Assembly (NCBI GenBank): GCA_944470555.2
Contig: OX104130.1
Location: forward strand, 48,331,491 to 48,395,490
DNA: 64,000 nucleotides
Source: Heterobilharzia americana
Taxonomy: Eukaryota; Platyhelminthes; Trematoda; Strigeidida; Schistosomatidae
Direction: 5' to 3'
Shown piece after piece: positions 11,376-23,648 of this stretch. The notes under the pieces were generated by a model that saw only the letters and a program-made list of their open reading frames with translations, was not told the DNA's origin and ran no database searches. Numbering within the stretch: the first letter of the stretch is position 1; each line of letters begins with the position of its first letter. The position numbers and the translations under genes were made by a program.

Positions 11376-14300
11376 ATGATGGGTGAACTGGTAGATTTAT
11401 TCGTTTGTTTTACCTTATTTAAGGCTTTACAACAATAATATATTGGCTCGATATGAACTTACTAACCTCACATTCATTGTCAAGTTGTGGTATGCTGACT
11501 TTTTCTAATAATGCGACATCTGAAATAAACATTGACGAGAAAATTGTTTAGTCGTTTATCTAACAAAATTTCACACATGTTACCAAAATGATGCAAAATG
11601 AAGTAGAACTTTTTTTCTAACTCCCTCCAAATAAGTGTAAGAAATAAGCAGTATTTATTTTTCGCCTAAAGAGATGAAAACTAATATCATTGTTTTGAAC
11701 AAAATGTTATACAACTTGGAGTCGATCTCTGTAATAAATGAAAACACTTCATAAGTTGCATGTGTCTTATCGATATACTTTCACAAAAATCATATGATGC
11801 TCCGTTGATTCCTACAACAGATTCACCTTGGATATGGAAACATCCGCATCATAGGCATCAGGTGTCCTGACTTCATAATTTCCTCCCAGGTAATAAGCGA
11901 ACCATTGTTAAATGTAAAAAAGCAATCTGTGCAAAGCCGAATACTAACATCTACACCGCTTGCTAATTTGCAAGTTTATCTGGAAGTCTCACTCATCTGG
12001 AATTTTTCTACAGTGCTTTGAACCAGTTCATCAAGTTCGTCTTGGATTTCTAATGCTAAATGTTTGATGTAAGGGAAAAACTTGGGCGTTCTATATTAGA
12101 TTGTTTATTTGATATGAATATGAGCAGTAAACTCTACTCGAAACGTCACCCAGTAAATTGTACTGTGTTACTGTGTGCGATATCAAATAAACAATCCAGT
12201 ATAGAAATAAATGTTTGAATAAGGCTTCTGCGATCCCAAGGCAAACGCTGCTGCTACGCAGAAAACACAAAAAATAAAAACAAAATTTGTTGTTGATACT
12301 ACATTAAAAAGTAACAATAATGATTATTAAGATTATGAATCTCATGTTATAGGCTGTCTAGTCGTGTGATACATCGTCTAAGGCATTTTCCAAGAAGTAT
12401 TTCATTAAAAAGATAGCAAAAGATAGTGTTAACAGAAGCTATAGTTGAGAGTGAAAGGTGCGCGAAAGAATAAACAGAAGGAATTAAAATAAACAAAGGT
12501 TCAGGAGATGATACTTATGGAGGAAACCGGAAAGGATAAAATACAAACAGGAGAAGACAAGAAAAGCTCATCCTCCGATTTGTGAAGTTGCTAAACGCAT
12601 ATATAATATGACGAATATTCATGCGCAAAAGTAAATGCAAGACAACGTGGAATATGTATAATACTACTACTGATTGTTATTAAGTAGTATAAGGCTAAAT
12701 GTGTAATTGCTACCATAAGGCGAAGTTTGCAGAAATCTAACAACTTACATGACTCAGTTTCGAGGTTTGTGGGGATTTCATTCATTGGTTTCAGTCCATG
12801 AAGAATAATAACCTGATTTTACTTAGTGCTGAGATGACCAGCGGAAAATCAGTTACTGTTATGCCGTGATGTGTATCAGATTCTTAACATACGTATGCAG
12901 GCATTTGGATGGGTTATAGATACGTTGTGAAATATTTCCGAAAACTTTTCACTCAGCTTTTGGTTCAACTATTTAATGACAGTCCGTGATGAATGCTATC
13001 ATGAAATCAATAAATCCCTACAAATCTCAAGACTGAAATATTGAGTATCACTTTACCTTCAACTGGATAAGTGGAGATAATCTCGATGGGAAGGAAATAA
13101 CAACTCACTATGGTTTCGTGAGAAGTCTTACAGTTCTATTTTCGTACCTTGTTAACTCCCGCAGCAAGAAAGTGTAGAAATCCTCTTTAAACTATGTTAC
13201 TGTGCATAAAAGTGTGCCTAGAATCGCTAAAATATGTTACTGCTGTGACAATTGAAGGTTGGATCAGTTTTATGAGAGACATAAATTTCTACTAACCACA
13301 TAGGATGGAATGAAACTGGAGAATACTTGCACAGTTCTTGCTGGTAGCTCAGGTTGTGGAGGGCTACCTAACTCTCTGAGCTTTGATTCTTGTAACAGAG
13401 CTTTCAGTGTGAGTCTAGATTTTAACTTCAGTGGCAATTGATAGTTTATCGACTTTGCTAATGATTATATTCTTTTTCTCTTCTGGTTATAACATTTGAA
13501 AAAAACAGTTAGAGATGACAGCTGTGTAGTGGTTCAAGAACAAACTTAAAAAAGTGTCTGCACTTTATTATTTTTACTTTATATTTTATTTACCTAGAGA
13601 TTCGTCTATTCTCTATAAATCGTGCTTTTCAACCAAGCCAAATAAATTTAATGGCTTAGATATGTGTAGCTTTTTATTGGTCTGAAATAAGCCGGGTGCA
13701 TAACTAGCTGAGATCTGTGACTTTATGATTAGGTTTCTTATGAAGCCCTGTGTCTTTGCACCTAAAATAGTTACCATGAATATTATTGGATGATGTGGTA
13801 TTAAAATACGTGAGGATAGAAACCATCTTTCTTCTCATCGATGTTAGATATATGCGGGTCTTTTCAATAAACAGTTCTCCAAAAGATGATGTATCAGCTT
13901 ACCTTACTTTACAGTTGCTTTTTAGACTAACGCTATGGGCTTCACTACTATAAGAATAATAATTTTTGACTGAAAACTTAAATTTTTTAATACATATACA
14001 CACAGCTAAGTAACTAATTACTGACATCTACACTATTATCTTTGGAACTCTTAAGAATAACAGTTATGCTTTTGAAATGCTTTCACAATCAATGTAGAAG
14101 AAATTTGGTTAGGATAAATTATACGGCAAAGACGTGTACTGCTAAGAATATCTCAACACGAATGATGTCTCTTTTTAGCTGTCTGTTGTTTTCAATAATT
14201 TCTCCTCCTTCTAGAGTTTATCTTCACCAGCCATTACTTCTCCTGTACTATGGGAGATTGGATAGGAGAACGGCTTAGGTGATTGTCAGTCATTTAAACT

Positions 14301-14593
14301 TACCAAAATTATTATAAATGGATTTCCTCATTGCATTTTAGCACTTACTTTCTTCCATTTCAGCATTATCATTTGAATAAGTTCTGTAACGTAGACTTAC
14401 GAACGGTTTCTTTTGTTGCATAGCTTGTTGTGCCATTAAAATGTGTTTTGTGTGTCGTTTCTCTTAAATACAAGATGAAAATAATTTATTTTGAATTTTA
14501 TATTTACACAATATTGAAATAAATGTAAAAACTTCCGTCACGTGGACTATGCTGAATTTCTTAATGATTCAACTTAAGTGATTCGACATATGT
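11376..14593. other. Non-coding stretch with one long hairpin
   Basis: Apart from the hairpin at 12092-12203 nothing was recognised. Short minus-strand open segments near 12720-12790 and 13897-13945 have donor-like ends but no supporting homology. Confidence 0.4.
12092..12203. repeat. Inverted repeat, 24-nt arms and 64-nt loop
   Basis: TATTAGATTGTTTATTTGAT (12094-12113) lies in the left arm. The right arm, ending ACAATCCAGTATA at 12203, is complementary over 24 positions with two mismatches. The loop is 12116-12179. Could be a small palindromic element or a structured RNA. Confidence 0.75.
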
Positions 14594-15175
14594 TAGGTAA
14601 GGATGCTAGTTGGTTGGAAGCAGTCTGGATGAAGCCCCGCTTGATCTTGGTTTCGTGCTTGTTGGCACTCATCAGCACGGCGTATCTGCAATCTAAAAGG
14701 AAGTAATTTCACCTATGAGATCGAGACCGAAGTCACTTTGTGCTGCAGTCGAAGTCGTTACCTATGAGTTACTTGGGTCACGATCTACCTTCTGTAGGAC
14801 TGGATTACATACACTGATGGACCAGTGGGGAGAAACCAATCTCACGTTGTCTAGTGCTGAGTGCTGACCAAACTTTATCGACCATTTTACAATGTGGCCA
14901 CCAAGCTAAAAAATGCGTCATCGTGGTACGCTTGGAAAGTTGTTACTTGGTTGGATGCAGTCAGCAGGACTGGTGCTAACAACACGAAATATAGGTCTAA
15001 GGCTTCCTGTTGATTGCCTCCAAACAACTAACATCCATCAAAGTGCACCACGGAGGTGAGCCTCCTAGCTTGGGGACCGCATTTCATAATGATCGATAGA
15101 ATTCGATCAGCACTTAGGACTAGAAAACATGAGATTGGTTGATCTTCAGTGACTAATCAATGTATATGTTATTTA
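14594..15175 (-). repeat. Dispersed repeat family S1, long copy
   Basis: Contains GGAAGCAGTCTGGATGAAGC, then a minus-strand tRNA-like part (GTAACGACTTCGACTGCAGC), and the closing block with GACTAGAAAACATGAGATTGG-like sequence twice (about 14840-14880 and 15110-15150). It looks like two S1 units fused or partly duplicated. Confidence 0.6.
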
Positions 15176-15960
15176 TGATTGTAAAACTGTCTACCACCGT
15201 GTAGTGTGCAGATTGTATTAGGATAGGATAATAAAACAGTTAGGGAAAACCATGACATGATATTAATCCATAAAGTACCGGTTAGTGGTTTAAACGGTAT
15301 GACAGAAACCTCAGCTTTCTGGTGGAGGCCTGCAAAACAATAGGAATCAGTGGCTGAGGAATTTGGGTGAAATGAGTGATAATCAATTGTGATGGTGCAA
15401 ATTCATTTACACATTACCTTCCCTTACATTGTGAAAATCTTAGTAGCATGTGTGCTGAACCTTTTCATCTCCTTTTCTTCTCATCTCATAGCTTTTGGCA
15501 GTAGCTGATAATAATAATTTGATTCTACTATCTATCCTGTTACTGACTTCCATCTTTAGATCCCAGTGCATTTCCTGGTTGCTTGGAACAATAAGCTGGT
15601 TTTGCACTGTTAATTAATCTCTGTTATTGCTTACATTTCTTCTGAAAGTTGACTTTTTGACTGTCATCCGATTGAATTGTATAAAATGTAACGAAATAGT
15701 TTGTCATGAGGAAATTTCTTATCTATATTCTTATTTTGCATGGTAAAGTGAAAGTGATGCACGAATAATCACAGCAAATGCTTAAATTGTAAAAAAGTGA
15801 AACTTGCAGACAGTCTACTGATTAACAAGACATTCCTTCCTTTTCTATGTTCTACATTTGGACAAAAATTATTTGCCTTACGGTTACTTTGCTTGTTACT
15901 GTTGCTACTGCTGCTATTAATACTATCAGCGTTAATATTGCGATTGCCTACTGTTCATAT

Positions 15961-15983
15961 TACTATTACTACTACTACTACTT
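15961..15983. repeat. (TAC)n-like trinucleotide run
   Basis: TACTATTACTACTACTACTA and a few more bases, within a wider low-complexity tract. Confidence 0.8.
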
Positions 15984-16904
15984 TAGCAATCTCTTATTCA
16001 TTTCAACTATAATGTATTCATCAATTTTGGTTTTTGGTTTGATCATACTGATGATGGCGTAACATTAGCAGTCATGTGATAAATAAAAATAAGGGTTCAA
16101 CCAGCAAAATAGACCGTTTTTAAAACTTGTCTAGTACGTTTATTTGTCATATGAAGAGTACAATGAAGTTCACAGAATATTAATGATTCATGCTTGCTTG
16201 TGGTACTAACTTAATTCATCTTCGTAAATGTAATGCTGTCACTAATCAGTAAAATATTAATATGCCGTATTCTATATCACATATTTTTACTGTTGGAATT
16301 TCATCTAGAAGATCTCACCATAAGCTAAGAGTAATCAGACATAGACTGCAAAGACCAATTACATAAATACACACTATTAACTCCTATCTAGATCTTTATT
16401 CCAATAAAAATTGAGACAAATTTGTTTAATTCAGTTTAGTAGTATTTTACTTTACTGTAATTTGTTAAGCACTAATATGACAGAATTATTGAACGACTGA
16501 ACTCATTGATAAGATTATGTCAAACCATTTACATGAGTTCGAACCTCGATTAGTTCTGCTTCTCAAAAGTCAATATGGCTGAAGTATGGACCAATGGTTG
16601 AGAAACTCTCATTATTCTCACTGATATATACCTTCAGAATTATTAGTCTAACTGACACATATATTACCATTCAAAGTACCATAGCGTTTTCCAGCGGTTC
16701 AGTCATACTTTATTCATGGAATCTGAAATATGTTTTGACTAGTCATGACAACAAGCGAATAAATATTATCATGCGACTATTTACCATATGCATAAGTTTG
16801 AGATCAGTTTCTTTTTATTGGATGCGAACTGCAGTGTAGGGAATTACGTATAACCGTACACCATAGTTTTATCTGTTCAGTTAATATAGTTAGTGCCACC
16901 ACGA

Positions 16905-16985
16905 TTCAGATGGTAGAGGGTCAGATCAATAACCCATGGGTTGTTGGTCTGATTCCTGACAAGACAGAAGTTTCTGATTACATTA
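16905..16985 (+). repeat. Weak tRNA-like SINE remnant
   Basis: ATTCAGATGGTAGAGGGTCA followed by GGGTTGTTGGTCTGATTCC has A-box and B-box spacing, but no body was matched to other copies. Confidence 0.3.
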
Positions 16986-19492
16986 AGTTGTTACCCATGA
17001 ATCTGAATGCATCTCTTACATTAAATTTAACATTATCCTCTAAATATCTTGCTGTTAGGTGATACGGATAACTCGACACAATAGAATAAGTTATGGAACC
17101 CCGGTGAATGCGTTTTTAAGGGTTTGACTGTATCTGACGTAAACAGAATAATTTTTCTATTTTGGTGTTAGGTTATTCTTCAGGTGATGCTATTATAGTA
17201 TTGTAGCGTGTGTGGTTGTAAGTGATTCTGCTTCACCATAAATTCCAAAACTAGACTAGCTCGAAAAAGAAGTAGCAAAGTCTATCAACAATGCAATTCT
17301 ATATCTCCCACCGAACATTGAGTATAAAGATTGAATATACCTTTTGTGTAAGATTTTGAGTCCCTGGCAATTTACCATAGGGCGTATTACTATCTATCCT
17401 ATGCTACGAGCACCAGTACAAGTATGCCTGACTTACGTATTCACAAGCGCTATGTAGACTCTTTTGCCTTCTCCACAGTTAGATCAAAGATCTCTTAGTA
17501 AACGTTTTTCTTCCTTCCCAAAAATTTTCCTTTTATTTTCTTTTTATTTCATACCTTTTTTAATTTTACTTTTATCATTATCATTGCCACCTTTTATATG
17601 TATATTATAGTTATGTTTGGTATTACTGTATGCCGTTATTTAGCTTAATAATAACACCTGCCTTATTTGTGAATATTTTCGCAACATTTCATCTCTTTAA
17701 ATTAGCTTTTGTCTCCATTGTTATATTCTCAAAAATAATTACCTGCACAATTTTCCATTGGTGTATGGCAATATTTCCAATCCACCTCGCATGTAACTGA
17801 GGCGCAGTTAACACTGAACAAACAATAAATAATCCCGTCTTTAAAAGTTAAATGCATTAAATTTCACCGCTTTATGATGCCAGGTGTCTAAATTCATTTT
17901 GTATCAGGCACAATTTTATGCATACCTTTCACTGATTATCGGATATCATTCATAAGTTCTGATGTCAGGTTGTAGTAGTCAATCGCAAAACATGCTTGAC
18001 CAATCAATGTATAGGGACAAAATTAAATCTTCGTCGCGTGTGGGTGATGTCAGATTACAATTAGTATGCTTTGAGAGTGTTTCTTACACACGACTCGTAA
18101 CTGGATGGTCACTTATATAACTATCAAGTTCAAAATACTGCCCAAATTATACTAATCAACATGAAACATGCAATGCACTGCAATCCTGTGTCCAATAGCT
18201 TACTGGTCATATTAAAAATTCTTTCAAACGACGTCTCTAGAGCTTAAGACATGATGGCCACATTCGTAATCATATTATATTTAGTTCCCATTCATGGACA
18301 AGTATTTTGCTTCCCCATTTTTGGCATGTAACATCAAATGGAAGTCATTAGGTTGACTGCTAATTAGAAAACTGGTGTCTGTCACTATATCTTACCCTCC
18401 TGGGTTACCGTCTAGTCCATTTATTAGAAACTTTAAGGATTTTAAGCTTGATTTAGAAACGGTTTTATACTTTTGAAAAAGAAGAGAACAGTTTTTCTCG
18501 TATTGAATTCTTTGAAGTCAAATATCATCGGTTACAAAGTCTGGACTTAAATATGGACGTAGGAAGCAGAAATTACGGCTTTTCACTCCTATAACCCTGT
18601 GAAGTCATCCCAACTTTTATCAAGTATTTAACCTAGCCTAGTTAATCTTCTTGAAGGTATTTTACCTCTTATATAAGTTTCATACAAGTGTGAGTAGATG
18701 CTCTAATGTGATTATAGTATTATACATGTCTACGCGAAAATGTCTGGTTCGCTTAATAAGAATTAGGTGAAAAATGACTATCGTAACCATCAATAAACAA
18801 ATTTAGATCTTTTTTTTATTACACTTCACAGAGTGATGAGTAGAAATTTAAATACTAGTCAGACTTGCTCTCAGAGCTTCTTGGCGTCAATTTTTTCAAG
18901 TGTTGTTTATGCGATGGAGAGCTATCAAAATAATTAATCTAATGATTTGATAATTGACACAGACGACATTGACGGTACATTGGTGAGTAGATAGAAGTAA
19001 TTCTTATAATGATGCCACTCAGCAACCACATTCAAACCTTCAAAGTAGGGAATGAGCTGAGCCTAATGTGTAAAGGGTGATTTTAATAACCGTATACCGA
19101 AAGCCTACCTGGTGAATTGGGATTTGAACTTATGGCTCATTAACTGAAAATCTGCCTTATAGACCGGAGTAGAACCAACGCCAATTTTTAAACCAAACTT
19201 CAAAAAACTACTAACCACCAACTTTAAATACTTAATTTGTCAACTAGATCACATCAATCTGAGATTTTTGTAAAATGTCTTAATTATTTTAATAATCCAT
19301 GTGTCGTATGACACGGCAAACCGGTGCATTTGTCAGCTTTTGATTCTCAAAAGTTTTTCAACTGATAAAGTGATATTATCATGCCTAACGCATAACTTAA
19401 TGGGATTATTAGGCGGGAACCAACACGCAGTATTAGGTCTTGTTGACCAAGTCAAAATATTTGAACTTCTATGGGCGTTGAAGTAGAATATC

Positions 19493-20148
19493 GCATATCA
19501 ACCACCGATGATCTTTCTGATTGTGGTTGACTGGACTGGACTGGATCATTCAAGAAATTGTGAGGAGTGAGAAGAGGGGCATAGGCTGGCTGGCTGGACT
19601 AATGAAAAGACCCTAGAAGGTTTGGATTCCACCGATGGCTTGTGTCTAATGTAACACAAACTCGAAGATGTACAGGCAAAATCCAACAAGATGACAGAAG
19701 ATGCGAGGCAGCGAAGACGGGACTTCAAGTGAATATAGAGAAGACAGAGGTAATGAAGATACCCAACCAACAACAACAAGCAAAAAACCACCATCAACGG
19801 GAGAAATCTCAAGGAAGTAGTCTCTTTCACCTACTCGTCTAGGTAGCATCCTCTCAACTACAGGTGGTGCAGACGAGGATGTCAAAGCCAGGATCGGAAA
19901 CATAGTAATACAGGCCTTCAATAATCTGAAATCAGTATGGAGGTCTACTGTACTCCACTCAGCATAAATAACATGACCTGGATTTTCAACACTGATACTA
20001 AGTAAGTCGGTGCTTCTATGTGATGGTTGAGAAACTTGGCGCATTATGAAAAGCATTTCCAACAAACTACAGATAAACGTCGTCAACAGCTGTCACCTAC
20101 GTTCACTCGATACTGAAGATCAGATGTCCAGAATAATAAGAAGGAACT

Positions 20149-20221
<73 letters not shown>

Positions 20222-20550
20222 AATCCACCAACCCTGAACCCATCACCCAACAAATATGCAGAAGAAAGTGGAGATGGATTTGATTGGATTAGATTGGATT
20301 GGGCGTGCACTAAGAAGACGGTTTGGGGACATCACACACCAGGTCAGGCTAGGCCAGGCCGTCGAGTGGAAGCCGAGGGGGAAACGACGAGTTGGGCGTC
20401 CGAGGCTAAGGTGACATGAAGTAGATGGTATGAGGAAGAAATGAACGCTTGTGCGAAGTGTTGGAGCCAGGTTGAAAAGTATAGAGAGAAAGTGAAATGG
20501 AGGTGTGCTATTGAAGCTCCATGTTCCACTAGGAACCCAAAAGACAAATA
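19493..20550 (+). mobile_element. LINE family A copy A3, 5' truncated
   Basis: Collinear with the last third of copy A6 (48235-49195): RT catalytic region (GATTCCACCGATGGCTTG, decayed FADD box), the K-x-EVMKIPNQQQ segment (19735-19780), and the C-terminal region to the end near TGTTCCACTAGGAACCC (20520-20537) with an A-rich tail. It contains the large TGGC expansion at 20149-20218. Coding frames are broken. Confidence 0.8.
20149..20218. repeat. (TGGC)n tetranucleotide repeat inside LINE A3
   Basis: About 17 perfect units. A6 has only CTGGCTGGCTGACTGACTGG at the same place, so the run grew from a short LINE motif. It yields WLAG-repeat ORFs on both strands, which are not genes. Confidence 0.95.
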
Positions 20551-21935
20551 AAAAATAAACGAATAATCAATATGGCAGAACAGATTTTAATAGACTAAAC
20601 ACAAATAAAGCTTAAAGTTTTTCCGTCTGTCATATAAATCAACATGCTAATCTAGAGAATATACAGTTTGTGGAGTGGTTAAATGATTTTCAAAAAATTC
20701 TTTCCTACTCTTTCCTGACAGCTGAACAAATTGAATTATTAAACCTAGACATACAATATTCAAGTAAATTGGATAAAAAGATATATTTGGAGATAATGGC
20801 GAATATTTGTAGCTCAGAAGAATGACTCTGGGGGTGTTGTATGCTCCAAGCTGGATGGTTTATTTTTGTAGATAGTTATTTCACTTTCTCACTTGTATGC
20901 TGTGCATACTCCACAGTTGCATTGAATTTAGCGAAGTGTAACTCAAACTTGAGAATCTAGATTACAAAGCAAAGATGTGATCTCTCCAGTTTGCTTTTCA
21001 CCTACTTTCGCTATTGTACGTGATTGGTGTGAAGCGGCCTAACCTAGTCGGAGATCCATTCGTTTTTATGTTTCAGCTGTGACTAATTAGTAGAAGGAAA
21101 TTGTTAATTTCTGTTAGGATTAAAAACTTCTATTTCTAGTAGCCTAAAAATCCATACCACCTAACTATACAGAAGCTTGTTATCCAATAGTGATCATCCC
21201 ACGCAGCTGCGTTGAGCTATAAACTTGAAGATCAAGATAGTTAACTAGTGTAAAGTGTTCAAAATCGCTCCTAAACAGTCATTTACTAATTTCAAGATTT
21301 TCCTTAAGGCCATTCATGAAGCACTCGTTTGAAAACTTTATCAGGATCAACAGTTTTGTTTTAACATTTAATTTTTCAGTGGAATTCAACACTATAACAG
21401 TTTTTTAGCTTATTGAAGGGTAAGGCATCCTGCTAACACAACAAACTCTGTAACTAACTAAATGTTTCGTATGCAGTTATCGATACGTTAGAAAAATTAC
21501 ATCCGACCTATTTCACACTTCTGTCATCATTTTTGCCTAGATGAACTCAAATTAATGCTTCTCAGTTATCTAGGACAAGGTCATTATGAAGGATCTCTCA
21601 CAAAGTTGGACCTGTTGAACAACTTTTTATTTCTATCAAACTACTTTTGATCTAATTTACGAGTAAGTGTATAATGATTAATGTTAATTAGTTTCAAACA
21701 TAAAATGTAAGGCGTGATTCACTGTAACAGAGTAATTTATAAGACAATGAAAGAATCATGTAGCCATTTTTTAATATGGAATATTTATATAACAAACTTA
21801 GAGCAATTAGTCCCTATGATAACTTTATACAAAGTAGTAAGAAGACAAGGATTTCAAATTATTATTCATCATGGGCTAACATCAGATAGAGAATTCCTGG
21901 AAACCTGTAGGCACCTAAAATCTGTTTCATCTTAG
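20551..21935. other. Non-coding stretch
   Basis: No gene, RNA or known repeat recognised. Confidence 0.4.
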
Positions 21936-22812
21936 TGTGAAACACCCCAGCAACGCACCACAACCCCATACGCGATTGGAGCCCAGACTGTCATGTCTCG
22001 CGGAGAGCTCATTGCTATCCAGCCACTGAGTCGGAATCTAAACGTCCACATTTTTATACCCACTCTTGTCAATTTTCAAAATAGAGCGACCGTCATCTAG
22101 TGCCATCGGCGAGTATTTGTACTCAAACTAGAGTTAGTTGATCCCACACGTTATTGCTTCTCACTAGAACTTCAAGAAAGCTATGTCAAAAGATTTCATG
22201 AATGAACATTAAATGGATATCTAGAGGCAAATAGTACCTGGTGGCGTTGACAGGGCATGCTACACGTTGAATAGCCTCCACGTCGATTGAAAATCAGTGT
22301 GCGAAAATGGTGACTGAGATGTTCATACGATAAACAGTGGCAAATTCAGAAGTGACAAAGTGACATTAATGAATGAAGGTCCCTGTTTAGAGAGTGAGGA
22401 ATTCAAATTATGTTTGAGATGGCTAGATATTAAGGCGGTACAGAATATCTCATATTACCAACAGATGAATAGGTTTTGTCAGAAAGGAACAACCGTAGAT
22501 AGAAGGATTAGTTGATCTCAAAGGGTAATGACTGGGGGAGAGAATTGCCGTTAATTTTGTTAGCACCTAGTGTCTCCATGTACAGAACCGAGAACTCGCT
22601 CTTCCATCTGATGTAAGGTAAGCTACCATGATCAACAACATATGACAACACCTCGTTGCAGCACCACAGATGGAGGATAACAAGGTTGGACTCTGAGTGG
22701 AAATAGAAGAGAAGAAAATAGTATATATTGTGAGATCAGAGCAGAGAAAAGGTGCGAAAAGGAACCTAGGTCAGGTCAGTTGTAGAGGATAAAAGTACAC
22801 CTCAGGCAGCAG
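21936..22812 (+). mobile_element. Possible LTR-retrotransposon 5' end (LTR plus leader), degenerate
   Basis: Base composition changes abruptly at TGTGAAACACCCCAGCAACG (21936), a TG start as in LTRs. About 310 bases later comes GTACCTGGTGGCGTTGACAG, which resembles the end of an LTR followed by a tRNA primer-binding site and gag leader. No pol motif is visible in the fragment. LINE A4 interrupts it at 22813. Confidence 0.4.
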
Positions 22813-23380
22813 TTTATTATTATTTTATTATTTATCCCTTGGGTTCCTAATGGAACATAGGGCATCAGTAGCACATCTCCACTCCATTCTGTCCTCTGAA
22901 ATTTTTTCAACCTGGCTCCACGACAACCCACAGGCTCTCAGTTCCTCCTCGCACCATCTCCTCCAAGTCACCCTCGCCTCGTACACCCAACTCGTCACTT
23001 CCCATCGGGGTTCCACTCGAGCAACTGACCTGACGCGTGATGTCCCCAGTAGGCTTTCTCACTGTATACCCGACCCAATCCATCTCCACTGCCTTCAACT
23101 GCATATTTGTTGAGCGATAGGTTGTTGGTTGTTTCCTTTCCAGTCGAGAGTTCCTTGTTGCTTATTCTTACTAGTCTGGCAATCCATCTGATCTTCAGTA
23201 ACAAGCCAGCGTGGGTGGCAGTTGTTGATGAATGTCTGTGGTTAGTTGGGAATGCATTTCGTAAGGCGCCATGTCTCTGACGCATCACACAGAAGCACTG
23301 ACTTGACTGAATTGGTGTTGAAACTCCGGATGTTGTTCACGCTTTGTGGTGAGTGCAGAAGATCTCCACACTGACTTTCC

Positions 23381-23453
23381 GACCCAGTGGCTGGATGGTT
23401 AATGCGTTCGCCGTGAAACCTGAAGGTCCTGGGTTCGATCCCTAGCCGGGTCG
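23381..23453 (+). repeat. tRNA-like head of a SINE
   Basis: GACCCAGTGGCTGGATGG to CCGGGTCG forms an acceptor-like stem with one mismatch. GGCTGGATGGTTAATGCG resembles an A box and GGGTTCGATCCC is a near-perfect B box (23431-23442). The anticodon arm does not fold cleanly, so this is a tRNA-derived SINE head rather than a tRNA gene. Confidence 0.65.
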
Positions 23454-23458
23454 TCAGT

Positions 23459-23503
23459 GCGTACTGCTGAGTCCCATGCTAGGAAGAAACAACTTTCCAG
23501 TGC
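23459..23503 (+). ncRNA. Decayed hammerhead ribozyme-like motif
   Basis: CTGCTGAGTCCC...AGGAAGAAAC lies directly after the tRNA-like head. It resembles the core CUGANGA, stem II, GAAAC with a few core bases lost and a C to A change before GAAAC. Flanks GTACTG and CAGTGC could form stem I with one mismatch. Probably inactive. Confidence 0.45.
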
Positions 23504-23648
23504 TCTCAGATTTAAACCTCAGCTGGTTAACTAGTTCACTAGTTACTAACCGGTCATAAGCCCGGGTAAAGAGGGAAGGTTGGGCGTAGGGCTGACAGCC
23601 CTACCCCGTAAAACCAATCCAATCGCTAAAGAAACTTCAAAGCACAAG

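Larger units (their letters stand above)
15176..19492. other. Non-coding AT-rich stretch
   Basis: No supported exon in 4.3 kb. ORFs at 15797-16062 are carried by a TAC/TTG-rich simple-sequence tract. A weak tRNA-like segment lies at 16905-16985 and a possible minus-strand one near 19095-19165. Confidence 0.4.
22813..23648 (-). mobile_element. LINE family A copy A4 with inverted 5' part (twin-priming-like)
   Basis: From 22813 to about 23374 the sequence is the minus-strand 3' end of family A, beginning with a TAA-type tail and about 97% identical by eye to 52519-53095. At 23375-23381 the orientation switches. Then come a tRNA-like unit, a hammerhead-like relic and, from 23514, the family A 5' UTR (TGGTTAACTAGTTCACTAGT...), all in plus orientation. 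LINE similarity stops at about 23648. This order is what twin priming produces: the RNA 5' end lies at the internal junction. Confidence 0.75.

Noticed and set aside
12591..12785. Minus-strand exon ending GAGTCAT|GTAAGTTG
   Set aside because: Acceptor is not pyrimidine-rich and no phase-matched partner was found.
13897..13945. 45-nt minus-strand micro-exon
   Set aside because: Splice-like ends in AT-rich DNA are expected by chance; no partner exon.
15797..16062. Two overlapping 71-codon ORFs rich in L, I, T, Y
   Set aside because: Low-complexity TAC/TTG tract; no splice or homology support.
20046..20310. ORFs with WLAG or SQPA repeats on both strands
   Set aside because: They are readings of the (TGGC)n array inside LINE A3, not proteins.
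22850..23288. ORFs on both strands (also 52514-53058)
   Set aside because: Minus-strand ones are the broken C-terminal part of LINE family A; plus-strand ones are antisense readings.
23381..23453. Functional tRNA gene
   Set aside because: A and B boxes are good, but the acceptor has a mismatch, no clean anticodon arm forms, and it is followed by a hammerhead-like SINE body.
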